A stretch of 50,070 nucleotides of DNA, from assembly GCA_024224995.1 (NCBI GenBank), contig JAAENB010000677.1, positions 1 through 50,070 on the forward strand. Direction: 5' to 3'. Below, one piece after another: positions 41,558 to 49,731 of the stretch. Each line of letters begins with the position of its first letter. The first letter of the stretch is position 1. The position numbers and the translations under genes are program-made. The notes beneath the pieces were generated by a model. That model made no database searches and was not told the DNA's origin. It worked only from the letters and a program-made list of their open reading frames with translations. The DNA comes from a bacterium (lineage in GTDB: Bacteria > Spirochaetota > UBA4802 > UBA5550).

Positions 41558-41818
41558 ATGCTTCAAACAATTCAGGAAAACCAACACTTTAATTCTACAC
41601 AGCAGCCTGTGCTTAAACAAAAAACAATAACTATTGACGAAATTGAAAAAGAGGCTCTTGAAGCCATAATCAAGGAAATCTTATTGAATCTCCCCATTGA
41701 CCCCGATGCTGGCGATGAACTTTATCGCTCCGATATAAAAGAAGATCAGGATCATTTTCAGCTTTTTCTTTTTTTTACAATTTTTTTGCGAAAAAAGTTC
41801 CCCTTTTCAATGTTATAA
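41558..41818 (+). CDS. Small hypothetical protein
   Basis: Protein of 86 residues that starts at ATG 41558 after AAGGAAG. It has a polar N-terminus rich in Gln and Asn, a helix (IDEIEKEALEAIIKEILLNL), then an acidic region and a hydrophobic C-terminus (FQLFLFFTIFLRKKFPFSML). It is not recognised. It is divergent from the HTH/ECF operon and may be under the same HTH regulator, as its promoter overlaps a palindrome. Repeat DNA starts immediately after it, so its C-terminus could have been altered by that. Confidence 0.5.
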   Translation: MLQTIQENQHFNSTQQPVLKQKTITIDEIEKEALEAIIKEILLNLPIDPDAGDELYRSDIKEDQDHFQLFLFFTIFLRKKFPFSML

Positions 41819-41964
41819 TCAATCCTGGGGTCGCACCCCCCGGAAACCGGTCCTGTTTAAAAAGAGTTTCTTGAGAGTGCTGACCCCGGCCCTTCGGCTC
41901 CGCTCAGGGACCGGATGGCCGGGAAAAATAGGTCAGAAACTGTGGTGATACCGGGGTCTGCTTC

Positions 41965-42073
41965 CGAAGATGCTCCGGAAAAGGGTTTGGTCCTGAGAGA
42001 CGTTGCAGTGCAACGCCTTTACTGGCTTGTTTCAGGCCAGGGTTATGGAGATTCCGGAAGGGGCGCAAAAGTT
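41965..42073 (+). repeat. 109-nt dispersed repeat, copy B
   Basis: Matches copy A at 5698-5806 over the full length with five differences. The same stems are kept. The copy is preceded by TTTAAAAAGAGTTTCTT (41856-41872), AGAGTGCTGACCC (41874-41886) and a GC-rich hairpin. Its right end joins the broken lipoprotein gene at about 42072. Confidence 0.75.
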
Positions 42074-42217
42074 AGTGTATCCTTTGTGGTAGGATGCCAC
42101 GTAAAGGCATTTCGGCAGTATTTCTTCTTTCTTGCCTGTTTTTTCTTTACACCCGTATATTAAAAAGAAGGCAAGACAAATGGTAATCGCTATTATTTTT
42201 TCATTATTGTTATTCAA
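42073..42217 (-). pseudogene. Truncated substrate-binding lipoprotein remnant
   Basis: The first about 48 codons of a lipoprotein remain: a basic N-terminus, a hydrophobic segment ending LIYGC, then KCLYVASYHKGYT. The YVxSYHxGY pattern is typical of the first strand of ABC-type uncharacterised substrate-binding proteins. After this the frame runs into repeat copy B and stops, so the rest of the gene (about 300 codons in the family) is missing. It appears to be a gene cut by the repeat or by recombination through it. The open frame itself continues to 42032 within the repeat. Confidence 0.6.
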
Positions 42218-42328
42218 CTCCCTATTCCCGCGTTTTTAGTATAAACCGGGAAAAATAAAATTGCTTGATTGGCTTAAAATCATATGATAAAGTATATTAT
42301 ATGGATGGTTTCTTTAAAAAGAAACCAT

Positions 42329-43096
42329 TTAATTGAGCAGGATTTGCGTACCCGTGAGAGCATCTTTTTCCTTTAGTATTTTTACGATTTCTTTGTAGTA
42401 GGTACACTGGTATCCGTGTATGGCAAGATCCAGGGGAGATTTTCCCGCTTTATTCCTGGTATTCACCAGGGTTCCTTTGTTGAGCAGCAGCCGAATGATT
42501 TTTATTTTGCAGTAAGAGACTGCCCAGTGAAGAACGGAATTCCCCCTGGTATCTTTTGTGTTAATGTCGCCCCCTTTGTTGAGAATGGAGCTAACTGTAT
42601 CTTCGTCTTCTAATAAAACCGCTTCAAGAAGATTAACCTTAGCACCCTTTTCAAGGAGCAGCCGGGCTGATTCTTGAGTACCCTTGATCAATGCCTCTAA
42701 TAGCGGTGACTTGTCATATGAATCGATAATATTAATAGAAGCTCCCTTCTCAATTAAAAAGGCTGCGCCCGGGGTATTGCCTGCTTTGATTGCCCAGTAT
42801 AACGGTGTCATACCATAGGTATCCTTCACGTTAACATCCGCTCCTTTTTTTACCAGGAGCCTGGCTATTTCCATTTGATTATTATAGAGCGCGTGAGACA
42901 GCGGGGTGAGTCCTTCAATATCCCTGGTATCGACATGAATGCCAATATCCAGAAGCATATTCATAATAGTTCTATCCCCTTTTTTGGCGGCATAGTGTAT
43001 GGAAGCGGCATCTATGCTTACGGAAATTAATATAAATACTATCAATACCGTAATCGCTGCGCATAAGGGTAATAATTTTATTCCGGCAGAGCCCAT
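42329..43096 (-). CDS. Exported ankyrin-repeat protein
   Basis: Protein of 255 residues with an N-terminal membrane anchor or signal (about 8-28) and about six ankyrin repeats, visible as G-x-TPL-x2-A units such as GLTPLSHALYNNQMEIARLL, GMTPLYWAIKAGN and GNSVLHWAVSYCK. The repeats should be periplasmic and bind a protein. It starts 32 bases downstream of the SDR stop and may be in its operon. Function is unknown. Confidence 0.85.
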   Translation of the reverse strand: MGSAGIKLLPLCAAITVLIVFILISVSIDAASIHYAAKKGDRTIMNMLLDIGIHVDTRDIEGLTPLSHALYNNQMEIARLLVKKGADVNVKDTYGMTPLYWAIKAGNTPGAAFLIEKGASINIIDSYDKSPLLEALIKGTQESARLLLEKGAKVNLLEAVLLEDEDTVSSILNKGGDINTKDTRGNSVLHWAVSYCKIKIIRLLLNKGTLVNTRNKAGKSPLDLAIHGYQCTYYKEIVKILKEKDALTGTQILLN

Positions 43097-43128
43097 ATTC
43101 TAATACTATACTACAAAAAACAGGTATA

Positions 43129-43902
43129 TCAAGCGGTTTTATTCCGTGCTAACCATTTTTTAAATTTAACCGATTCAATATGGAGCACCAGGACTTTAAT
43201 AACGGGAAGAACCCTGTTCAGCAGCAGCAGGAACCGGTAGAGCCGTGAAGGATGAATGGTATTGCTTCCTCTTTTTATTCCTCTGACAACTTTTTTTGCC
43301 ACAACCGCGGCGTCCTGGCTGGGAAAGGGGACCGGGCTGTCACCTGCTTCCTTGAAAAAATTTGTCCTCGTTGCTATGGGATATATAATCTGAATTTTCT
43401 GTCCTTTGTTCAGCTCATATCGATAGGCTTCCGCAAATCCCTTTATGGCTGCCTTCGTACTGGAGTAGAGAGCATACCCCGGCAATGACCAATGCCCCAT
43501 AGCGCTTGAGGTGACCACCATTGAGAATCTTCTATCACCATAGATTTCTTTCATCTTTTCTGCCGTATATATGGCTGAAAATGTATTTACCCGGTAAATT
43601 TTCTCAATATGCTCCCAATTGGCTGAAGATATTTTTTCATAATAGGCAAATCCCGCGTTAGCAATGAAAATATCTATATTCGTAAGGGTTTTAACCGCGA
43701 AATCAAAAAGGGCATCGACATTTTCTGCCAGGGATAAATCACACTTATATAGTGTAACTTTTGGAGAGATGTCCTTTATTGGATCGGGATTAAGATCAAC
43801 GGCTATGATTTTACAGTCATATTTGAGCAGTTCACCCAGGATTTCCCTGCCGATTCCCGATCCCGCTCCCGTTATAATAATATTTTTCCCATTTAGATTC
43901 AT
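43129..43902 (-). CDS. Short-chain dehydrogenase/reductase
   Basis: Protein of 257 residues of the classical SDR family. The cofactor loop is TGAGSGIG (11-18), followed by CDLS, the structural NAG motif (IANAGF), the Ser in VVTSSAMGHW, and the active-site YSSTKAAIKG (Tyr-x3-Lys). It may be membrane-associated through its Arg/Leu-rich C-terminus (RFLLLLNRVLPVIKVLVLHI). It lies divergent from an acetoacetate-decarboxylase-like gene across a large palindrome, suggesting joint control. The substrate is unknown. Confidence 0.9.
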   Translation of the reverse strand: MNLNGKNIIITGAGSGIGREILGELLKYDCKIIAVDLNPDPIKDISPKVTLYKCDLSLAENVDALFDFAVKTLTNIDIFIANAGFAYYEKISSANWEHIEKIYRVNTFSAIYTAEKMKEIYGDRRFSMVVTSSAMGHWSLPGYALYSSTKAAIKGFAEAYRYELNKGQKIQIIYPIATRTNFFKEAGDSPVPFPSQDAAVVAKKVVRGIKRGSNTIHPSRLYRFLLLLNRVLPVIKVLVLHIESVKFKKWLARNKTA

Positions 43903-43929
43903 CTGTTTTCTCCCGGCACTGGTTTCATT

Positions 43930-44011
43930 ATTTAACAGTCATTATGAAAAAAGTAGTTGCGTTTTGCAAGCACTTTTTTCATAATGACTGTTAAATGATT
44001 GCAAAATGCAA
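43930..44011. promoter_or_regulatory. Divergent control region with long inverted repeat
   Basis: A perfect 25-bp inverted repeat, 43930-43954 and 43972-43996, continues inward with TTGC/GCAA around GTTTT. A second palindrome TTGCA-AAA-TGCAA lies at 43999-44011. The region separates the SDR and acetoacetate-decarboxylase-like starts, where a shared operator would be expected. Confidence 0.6.
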
Positions 44012-44028
44012 CTAATTAGGAGGATCGT

Positions 44029-44664
44029 ATGACTAAAAAAATTCCGGCTCCCTGGACCTTACATGGCAAGGGATATATGTTTGTGTATAAATTTAAAAAG
44101 GATTTATACGGAAAGGATTACTATACCGACACCTGGGGAAGCAATGCACCTTTTTCCGGTTTTGGCACCATGATGCTTGTTGATTACCGGGATTCGGACG
44201 CGGGTCCCTATGGGGAACTGCTCTTTTCTCCGGGCAGGTTTAGATATGAAGGAAAACGTTTTCATTCCGTAACAAAAATTTATGTTTCTTCAATGGTAAG
44301 TGTCTTAAATGGCAGAGAAAACTGGGGGATCCCAAAGGAACAGGCCGATTTTTCCTTTACTGAACTGAAAGGCAGCAGGGAACGTATTACCGTGGCGAAA
44401 GATGGTGTTGTTTTTTTTGATGCCGTGATTCGTAAAAGAGGGCCGCGTTTTCCCATTACTACAAAGGTTGTACCGCTGCCGCTCGTTCAATTCCTTGATA
44501 ATAAATCTTTTATTACCAGGTTTTTCGGTAAAGGCAAGGGACGCTTCGCGAAAATTGAATCTATGGAAATAAATAATTCATTTTTTCCGGATATTTCCGA
44601 AAATAAACCTATGACCAGTATCGGTGTTGAGGACTTTGAGATTACCTTTCCTGTTGCTGGCTAA
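44029..44664 (+). CDS. Acetoacetate decarboxylase-like protein, short form
   Basis: Protein of 211 residues of the acetoacetate decarboxylase superfamily, shorter than the one at 28385. The family core appears as LLFSPGRFRYEGKRFHSVTKIYVSS, then LNGRENWGIPKEQADFSF (Gly-Ile-Pro-Lys region) and a final strand ITFPVAG. AGGAGG precedes the start with a good gap. It is divergent from the SDR gene and followed by a hypothetical gene after 14 bases. Its reaction is not known; the presence of the Pro-Lys suggests a Schiff-base enzyme. Confidence 0.8.
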   Translation: MTKKIPAPWTLHGKGYMFVYKFKKDLYGKDYYTDTWGSNAPFSGFGTMMLVDYRDSDAGPYGELLFSPGRFRYEGKRFHSVTKIYVSSMVSVLNGRENWGIPKEQADFSFTELKGSRERITVAKDGVVFFDAVIRKRGPRFPITTKVVPLPLVQFLDNKSFITRFFGKGKGRFAKIESMEINNSFFPDISENKPMTSIGVEDFEITFPVAG

Positions 44665-44678
44665 ACCCGGAGGTCCAT

Positions 44679-45104
44679 ATGACTACATTAGATGATCACG
44701 TGCCCGCTTTGAAAAAACTTCTCGTGGAGAGCAGTGACCTGCTTGAAATTTTCAATTATTTCCTTGATCATTTTGTGGATGATGAAACCCTGGTAAAGAA
44801 AAGTAAAAAATTTCAAGATCCCCTGTTTAAAAATATTGTAGATGGAACTATTGGACACATCTTAAAGGGAAAAAAAAGCAACATAACCGCGTATAAGATG
44901 CTGCAATATAAATCAACGGGCTTTTATCATGGTGTTCTTATGGCGGGCATGAATTTTTTTACCTGTTTTTATTTTTCCGATATCGATAAAGGATTGATTG
45001 GGTATCCCGATGAAAGAATGCATACTAATATTGTGAGGATATCAACCGCTGTTGTTGATGCCCATAAAGCTATAATTTCAAATCCTTCAACTACACAAAA
45101 TTGA
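44679..45104 (+). CDS. Hypothetical protein
   Basis: Protein of 141 residues, helical at the start (LDDHVPALKKLLVESSDLLEIFNYF) and with a mixed core FYHGVLMAGMNFFTCFYFSDIDKGL. GGAGG lies before the ATG. It follows the acetoacetate-decarboxylase-like gene by 14 bases and ends before a terminator, so the two form an operon. I do not recognise the family. Confidence 0.7.
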   Translation: MTTLDDHVPALKKLLVESSDLLEIFNYFLDHFVDDETLVKKSKKFQDPLFKNIVDGTIGHILKGKKSNITAYKMLQYKSTGFYHGVLMAGMNFFTCFYFSDIDKGLIGYPDERMHTNIVRISTAVVDAHKAIISNPSTTQN

Positions 45105-45128
45105 TTGACAATGAGTTCCTGAACAGGG

Positions 45129-45158
45129 AAACCGTGTAGTATGAATTTTACACGGTTT
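45129..45158. terminator. Bidirectional terminator
   Basis: AAACCGTGTA...TACACGGTTT hairpin with a 10-base loop between convergent genes, followed by a short T-run. Confidence 0.65.
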
Positions 45159-45180
45159 TGAGTCAGAGCTCCGGGCCGGT

Positions 45181-46950
45181 TTATACAATAACCCCATAGT
45201 CATTTCTCTTACTTGTTATATCTTTATCAATCATCTGGTTCCCATTTATGAAAACAGCTTCAATTCCGTCCGGTTTGCGGCTGGTTTTTAATTGGGTATT
45301 ATTATCTTTGATATTTTTATAATCAAATACCGTAATATCGGCTGCGTATCCTTTTTTTAAGAATCCCCGGTCCTTGATTTGATACCGCTCCGCAGTAGCT
45401 CCGGTCATTTTATATATCGCTTCTTCCAGTCGAATCAGCTTATTCTCGCGAACCAGCTGCAGAAAACGCGGGAAATTTCCCGTTACTGCCGGATTCTGAA
45501 CTCCAGCCGCTGCGGGTAGAGCGTCTGTCATGAAAAGCGCTGCCGGGTGCATTATCATGGATTTTACTAAATTTAAATTGCTGTATTTGTGGTTGAGGAC
45601 TTCCGCTTTTCCATTGGTTCTTTTTACAAAATCGATGTAATTTATAAATTCGTCGAGACCTCTTTTTTTTGCGATCTCACTGAGAAATAAACCGTCATAT
45701 TGTTTCAGTTCGGGAACCAGCGCGTCCGTAACCTGGATATCACCATAGCCAAAACCGAGAAGCGTTTCTATTACCGTAAATTCCATTTTTAATTTATTGA
45801 GGGCGCTCCTGTCATTAAATATACCGGGCATTCCAGCCAGGAACCATTCGGGCATTATCACATTAATGATTGATTGACCACAATGATAGGCATAGGTATC
45901 AAATTTAATATCCAGACCTTCAGCTCTTGCCGCATCAATGAGTTCAATTGCTTCGTCATAGGTGTCCCAGGAGCTTTCTCCAACAAAAATTAAATGGGAA
46001 AGCTGCATTCTTACTCCGGTTTCCCTGGTTATTTGTATCATTTCTTGAATCGCAAGGATATTATGGGGAGTGCCGAAAAATTCAAGCGGGTAGGTTCCGG
46101 AAAGTGATGAATAGGCTTTCATATGAACAGTGAGAATTTTATTGTGCTTTTTGACTATTTTCGCCACTTCCTTAATTTCATGTAACGTGGCGAATATACC
46201 GGGCTCATATTGAAGCCCAAAGGAGACTCCCCGCGCGCCCTGTTCCAGGGCCTGTGTAATGAGATCATGAATTTCTTTTTGTTCGTCTTTGTTCAGCGGT
46301 TTGGGATCATATCCCCGCATTGAAGTCCTGATTGTGCCGTAACCGGCAAGGGCTGCCATATTATGGCTTAAACCGGTTTTTTTTATATGAGCATAATATT
46401 CTTTAAATGTTCTCCACTCAACCTTGCATAAATTGCCAAGACCGGCTTCAACCAGGTCAATATGTTTACTCGCTTTTCTAAATCCCGCGATGCCGAAACC
46501 GCAATGCCCGGTTATGGCAGTGGTCATTCCCTGTTCGGTAAATGGAATTTTTAACGCGTCATTTTTATTTGGAAAGATCCAGTCCATGTGTGAATGGGCA
46601 TCAATGAATCCCGGGGATATTGCTTTGCCCGCGCAGTCAATTGTTTTTCCGCTAAACGGTATATCTTTCCCCGTAACTTCTTCTATTTTGTTCCCGTTTA
46701 TTAAAAGGTCGCCGTGATACGCTTTTTCACCGGTTCCGTCCAGTATGAGCCCGTTTTTCAGTAGAATTCTTGAGCGCGAACTGCCCGTAATTCGCAGGGA
46801 TTCTCTCTTCGCGGGAATTCCCGGCAATGTTTTATCGTAGGATACTCCTGTTGGAGCTTCATTTTTACAGTGAATAAAGGGTAATCCCAGTGACAGCAAA
46901 GAGAATTTCGCTGTTTTTGAGATGAATTCACGGCGTGTTGTTTTGCTCAT
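45181..46950 (-). CDS. D-aminoacylase-like amidohydrolase, Tat lipoprotein
   Basis: Protein of 589 residues. The N-terminus carries a twin-arginine signal (Arg6-Arg7, TTRREFISK) with a lipobox-like Cys28 (PFIHC), so it is probably exported folded and lipidated. The metal-dependent amidohydrolase domain has the first metal motif PGFIDAHSHMD (His119, His121) and later TVHMKAYSS and MQLSHLIF, with a C-terminal beta domain (GYAADITVFDYKNI). The closest family is N-acyl-D-amino-acid deacylases. The substrate could be D-amino acids released from cell wall or another N-acyl compound. Confidence 0.88.
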   Translation of the reverse strand: MSKTTRREFISKTAKFSLLSLGLPFIHCKNEAPTGVSYDKTLPGIPAKRESLRITGSSRSRILLKNGLILDGTGEKAYHGDLLINGNKIEEVTGKDIPFSGKTIDCAGKAISPGFIDAHSHMDWIFPNKNDALKIPFTEQGMTTAITGHCGFGIAGFRKASKHIDLVEAGLGNLCKVEWRTFKEYYAHIKKTGLSHNMAALAGYGTIRTSMRGYDPKPLNKDEQKEIHDLITQALEQGARGVSFGLQYEPGIFATLHEIKEVAKIVKKHNKILTVHMKAYSSLSGTYPLEFFGTPHNILAIQEMIQITRETGVRMQLSHLIFVGESSWDTYDEAIELIDAARAEGLDIKFDTYAYHCGQSIINVIMPEWFLAGMPGIFNDRSALNKLKMEFTVIETLLGFGYGDIQVTDALVPELKQYDGLFLSEIAKKRGLDEFINYIDFVKRTNGKAEVLNHKYSNLNLVKSMIMHPAALFMTDALPAAAGVQNPAVTGNFPRFLQLVRENKLIRLEEAIYKMTGATAERYQIKDRGFLKKGYAADITVFDYKNIKDNNTQLKTSRKPDGIEAVFINGNQMIDKDITSKRNDYGVIV

Positions 46951-47244
46951 ATTGATTTCTCCCGGTTGCAGCTGGTCTTGTTTAATTATTAAATACAGGA
47001 TTTATTTGTAAATATAATTCTTTACAGGGGCTGTTTTTTTAGGAGATAAACCTCCCAAAGGTTAATCATAATATTCCTGTCAATAGAATTAAAACTTGCC
47101 GGACGGTTTTTTTTGTTGCCAGAAATCGTTTAACATGGAAGAATATCATTCTTAAAATGATTTTGCTTGAAAAAATAGTGAATATATAGTATATTATATT
47201 TAAAATCTGAATTTTGAATTTGACCTTGAAAGGATTAATCAATA
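46951..47244. other. Divergent intergenic region
   Basis: About 294 bases between a leftward Tat-amidohydrolase gene and a rightward esterase gene. ATCATT-CTTAA-AATGAT (about 47145) is a small palindrome. TTGCTT (47163) with TATAGT (47185) is a weak promoter candidate. Nothing else is seen. Confidence 0.4.
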
Positions 47245-48222
47245 ATGAGCAGAAAACTAAGCATTTTTATATTTTTGATGAGAAATATATTTAAACGGCG
47301 CGTGTCTATATTAAGGCTCAATGCCAAAAGTCTTGAACGTTCAAGAAGGCGGATAAATGCATTCATGAGAAGAAGGAAAACGCCTCCCTTTGTACGCATT
47401 GAAGAGACAGAGATCGACGGTGTTCCCGGAGAATGGATATATCCAAAGAACAGGGATGGAAGTGACATAGAGAATGAGAATATGATTTTATATTTTCATG
47501 GGGGAGGGTATATACACGGCTCTCCTCTGACTCACCGTACTTTAACCTGCAGGCTGGCGAAATATGCTGAGTGTAAATTACTCTCCCTTGATTACCGGCT
47601 TGCCCCGGTACATCCCTTTCCCGCTGCCCTGAGCGATGCGATTACCGTATATAAGCGGCTTTTGAAAAATTCAGTTAAACCGCAGAATATAATTCTCTGC
47701 GGCGATTCCGCCGGTGGGAATCTTGTTCTTTCTACCCTGCTTAAGATCCGCGATGATAAATTACCGGCTCCCGCAGGCGCCGTATGTATTTCTCCCTGGG
47801 GAGATTTAACCCTGTCGGGAGAATCTATGGAAAAAAATAAAAAAATAGAATCGGTTTTACCGCTGAAAAAGATGTCCGGTGTTGCTGAAGCGGTATTAAA
47901 CGGCCATGATCCCCTGGACCCGCTTATCTCTCCTGTTTTTGCTGATTTTACCGGGCTGGGACCTTTTCTGGTAACAGTGGGAAGTAAAGAAATTTTGTAT
48001 GATGATGCTGTTCGAATTGTCGAAGGAGCAAAAAACGCCGGAGTTGATGTTACTCTTCAAGTCATTGAAAAGGCTCCTCATGTGTTTCAGGCCTTAGCTC
48101 CCTTTGTTGAGGAAGCGAACAATTCAGTAAAAGAGATAAGTGTTTATATGCATAATACTTTTGTAAGGGCTGCGAAAGGGACCGCTCAAGGAACAGGGAA
48201 GAGATCAAAACTGGTATCATGA
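47245..48222 (+). CDS. HSL-family alpha/beta hydrolase (esterase)
   Basis: Protein of 325 residues, hormone-sensitive-lipase type. The oxyanion motif is FHGGGYIHG (HGGG 85-88). DYRLAPVHPFPAAL is typical of this family. The nucleophile is Ser155... wait-free reading GDSAGG (153-158, Ser155), and the His lies in KAPHVFQ. The acid position, GSKEILYDD, keeps the family's G-x2-E-x-L-x-DD shape. It probably hydrolyses short-chain esters. An Arg-rich N-terminal 45 residues (MRRRKTPPF and earlier) is unusual and may bind membrane or nucleic acid. Confidence 0.88.
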   Translation: MSRKLSIFIFLMRNIFKRRVSILRLNAKSLERSRRRINAFMRRRKTPPFVRIEETEIDGVPGEWIYPKNRDGSDIENENMILYFHGGGYIHGSPLTHRTLTCRLAKYAECKLLSLDYRLAPVHPFPAALSDAITVYKRLLKNSVKPQNIILCGDSAGGNLVLSTLLKIRDDKLPAPAGAVCISPWGDLTLSGESMEKNKKIESVLPLKKMSGVAEAVLNGHDPLDPLISPVFADFTGLGPFLVTVGSKEILYDDAVRIVEGAKNAGVDVTLQVIEKAPHVFQALAPFVEEANNSVKEISVYMHNTFVRAAKGTAQGTGKRSKLVS

Positions 48223-48252
48223 GGGAGTTGTTGATAGCTCCCGGAAGGGCTT

Positions 48253-49731
48253 TTACGTTATATATTTACTCATCTCTTTTGATGTTTCTATAAGCTCTTC
48301 CACCAGGTTTTTCGCCTGGCTGGCCTGTTCAATATTTTGCAGGGTTATTTCACTTGCTTCTTTTGTTTGTAATATTGTTTCATCACTGTGCTCGGCGATT
48401 GTATTGATCTTTTCCACAATCATATTATTTGAGTTTAAAATTTCATCGATCTTACCGGTTACAAGACTAACATTTTCATTAACTCCTTTCATCTTTTCGG
48501 TAATTTCATTGAATACGGTTTTTGTTTGTATAATATAATCACTCTGTTCCAGGTTGACCTCTTTGAGATTAACAACAGCATCCACTGATTCGTCGGCTTT
48601 TTGCTGTATTTCATCAAGGAATGAAGCAATGTCTGCCGCGGATTCGCCGCTGAGAGAGGCCAGTTTTCCAATCTCTTCAGCCACCACAGCGAATCCTCTT
48701 CCGGCGTCTCCTGCCCTGGCTGCTTCAATTGCCGCGTTCAGGGCCAGAAGATTTGTCTGGTCCGAAAGGCCCGTGATTATTTTTGTAATATTCTGGATCT
48801 CATTTGACTTTTCTTTGAGTTCTTCCATTGTTTTATAGGCATTTTCACTGTGTGTATTAACAATTTCAGATTTGCTGCTGAGATTATTGATTATATCAAA
48901 ACCGGACTTAATTGTATTTTCCGTATCTCCGGAAAGTTCTCCCATGTCAACGGAAAATTTTGACGTATCCTGTATGATGGTTTGGATAGTATGAGTCAGC
49001 TCCGACTGGTCATTAATACTGCCGGCAGTAGCAGCAGCTCCGTTTGATATATTATCTACGGCGCTTGTTACTGTATGTGCCGAATTAACCAGTTCATCAA
49101 CAATGTTGCTTACCATTAATGAGTTCTTGTCCAGAACCGACGCTATTTTTAGCACATCCAGTAGAATTTCTCCCTGTTTTGTTTTTTCACTCTCAATTTT
49201 TTGGAGTTTTTCCGTGTTAAACCTGTTTGAAAGCCTGGTGGCAATCATCAGTGAAGCGCTATAAAGCAATACCGAAGATACCTGGATGGTATAATCTGTT
49301 GTACTGACAGAGTCTGTTTTTCCAAAAACACTAAGAAGAACTATCACTCTGCCTATATTCATGGAAGCAATGATACTGCAGCTCACAATAATAAGGGTAA
49401 GATCAAAATAAAGGATATACATGGCAAGAATGGGGAAAAGGTACACAAATACCAGGGTCCGGGTCGATGAGAACATTACAAAACCATATAATATGAAATA
49501 TCCTAAAAGGGTGATTTTCCGAATGTTGTTATTTTCCGGATTTTTTTTGTATATAACTGAGGCGATTATCATTGGTATAAGGACAACGATAATAAATATT
49601 GCTATAAAGGGAAGTGACCGGCCCCCTTTAAAATATTCTCCAATATACCCGAGAATTAGCAAGATATCGAGAAGCCAATTAATAAGAAGAACAACTCTGT
49701 TGGTGCTTTGTATTGGATTTTCAATTTTCAT
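48253..49731 (-). CDS. Methyl-accepting chemotaxis receptor
   Basis: Protein of 492 residues. About six N-terminal membrane helices (14-170) make an integral-membrane sensor with little periplasmic domain. The cytoplasmic signalling coil follows, with the hairpin tip [20 protein letters not shown] and [15 protein letters not shown]. No HAMP domain is obvious. It should feed a CheA/CheW system not in the window. Its long helical membrane sensor may detect membrane potential or a lipophilic signal. Confidence 0.93.
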   Translation of the reverse strand: MKIENPIQSTNRVVLLINWLLDILLILGYIGEYFKGGRSLPFIAIFIIVVLIPMIIASVIYKKNPENNNIRKITLLGYFILYGFVMFSSTRTLVFVYLFPILAMYILYFDLTLIIVSCSIIASMNIGRVIVLLSVFGKTDSVSTTDYTIQVSSVLLYSASLMIATRLSNRFNTEKLQKIESEKTKQGEILLDVLKIASVLDKNSLMVSNIVDELVNSAHTVTSAVDNISNGAAATAGSINDQSELTHTIQTIIQDTSKFSVDMGELSGDTENTIKSGFDIINNLSSKSEIVNTHSENAYKTMEELKEKSNEIQNITKIITGLSDQTNLLALNAAIEAARAGDAGRGFAVVAEEIGKLASLSGESAADIASFLDEIQQKADESVDAVVNLKEVNLEQSDYIIQTKTVFNEITEKMKGVNENVSLVTGKIDEILNSNNMIVEKINTIAEHSDETILQTKEASEITLQNIEQASQAKNLVEELIETSKEMSKYIT

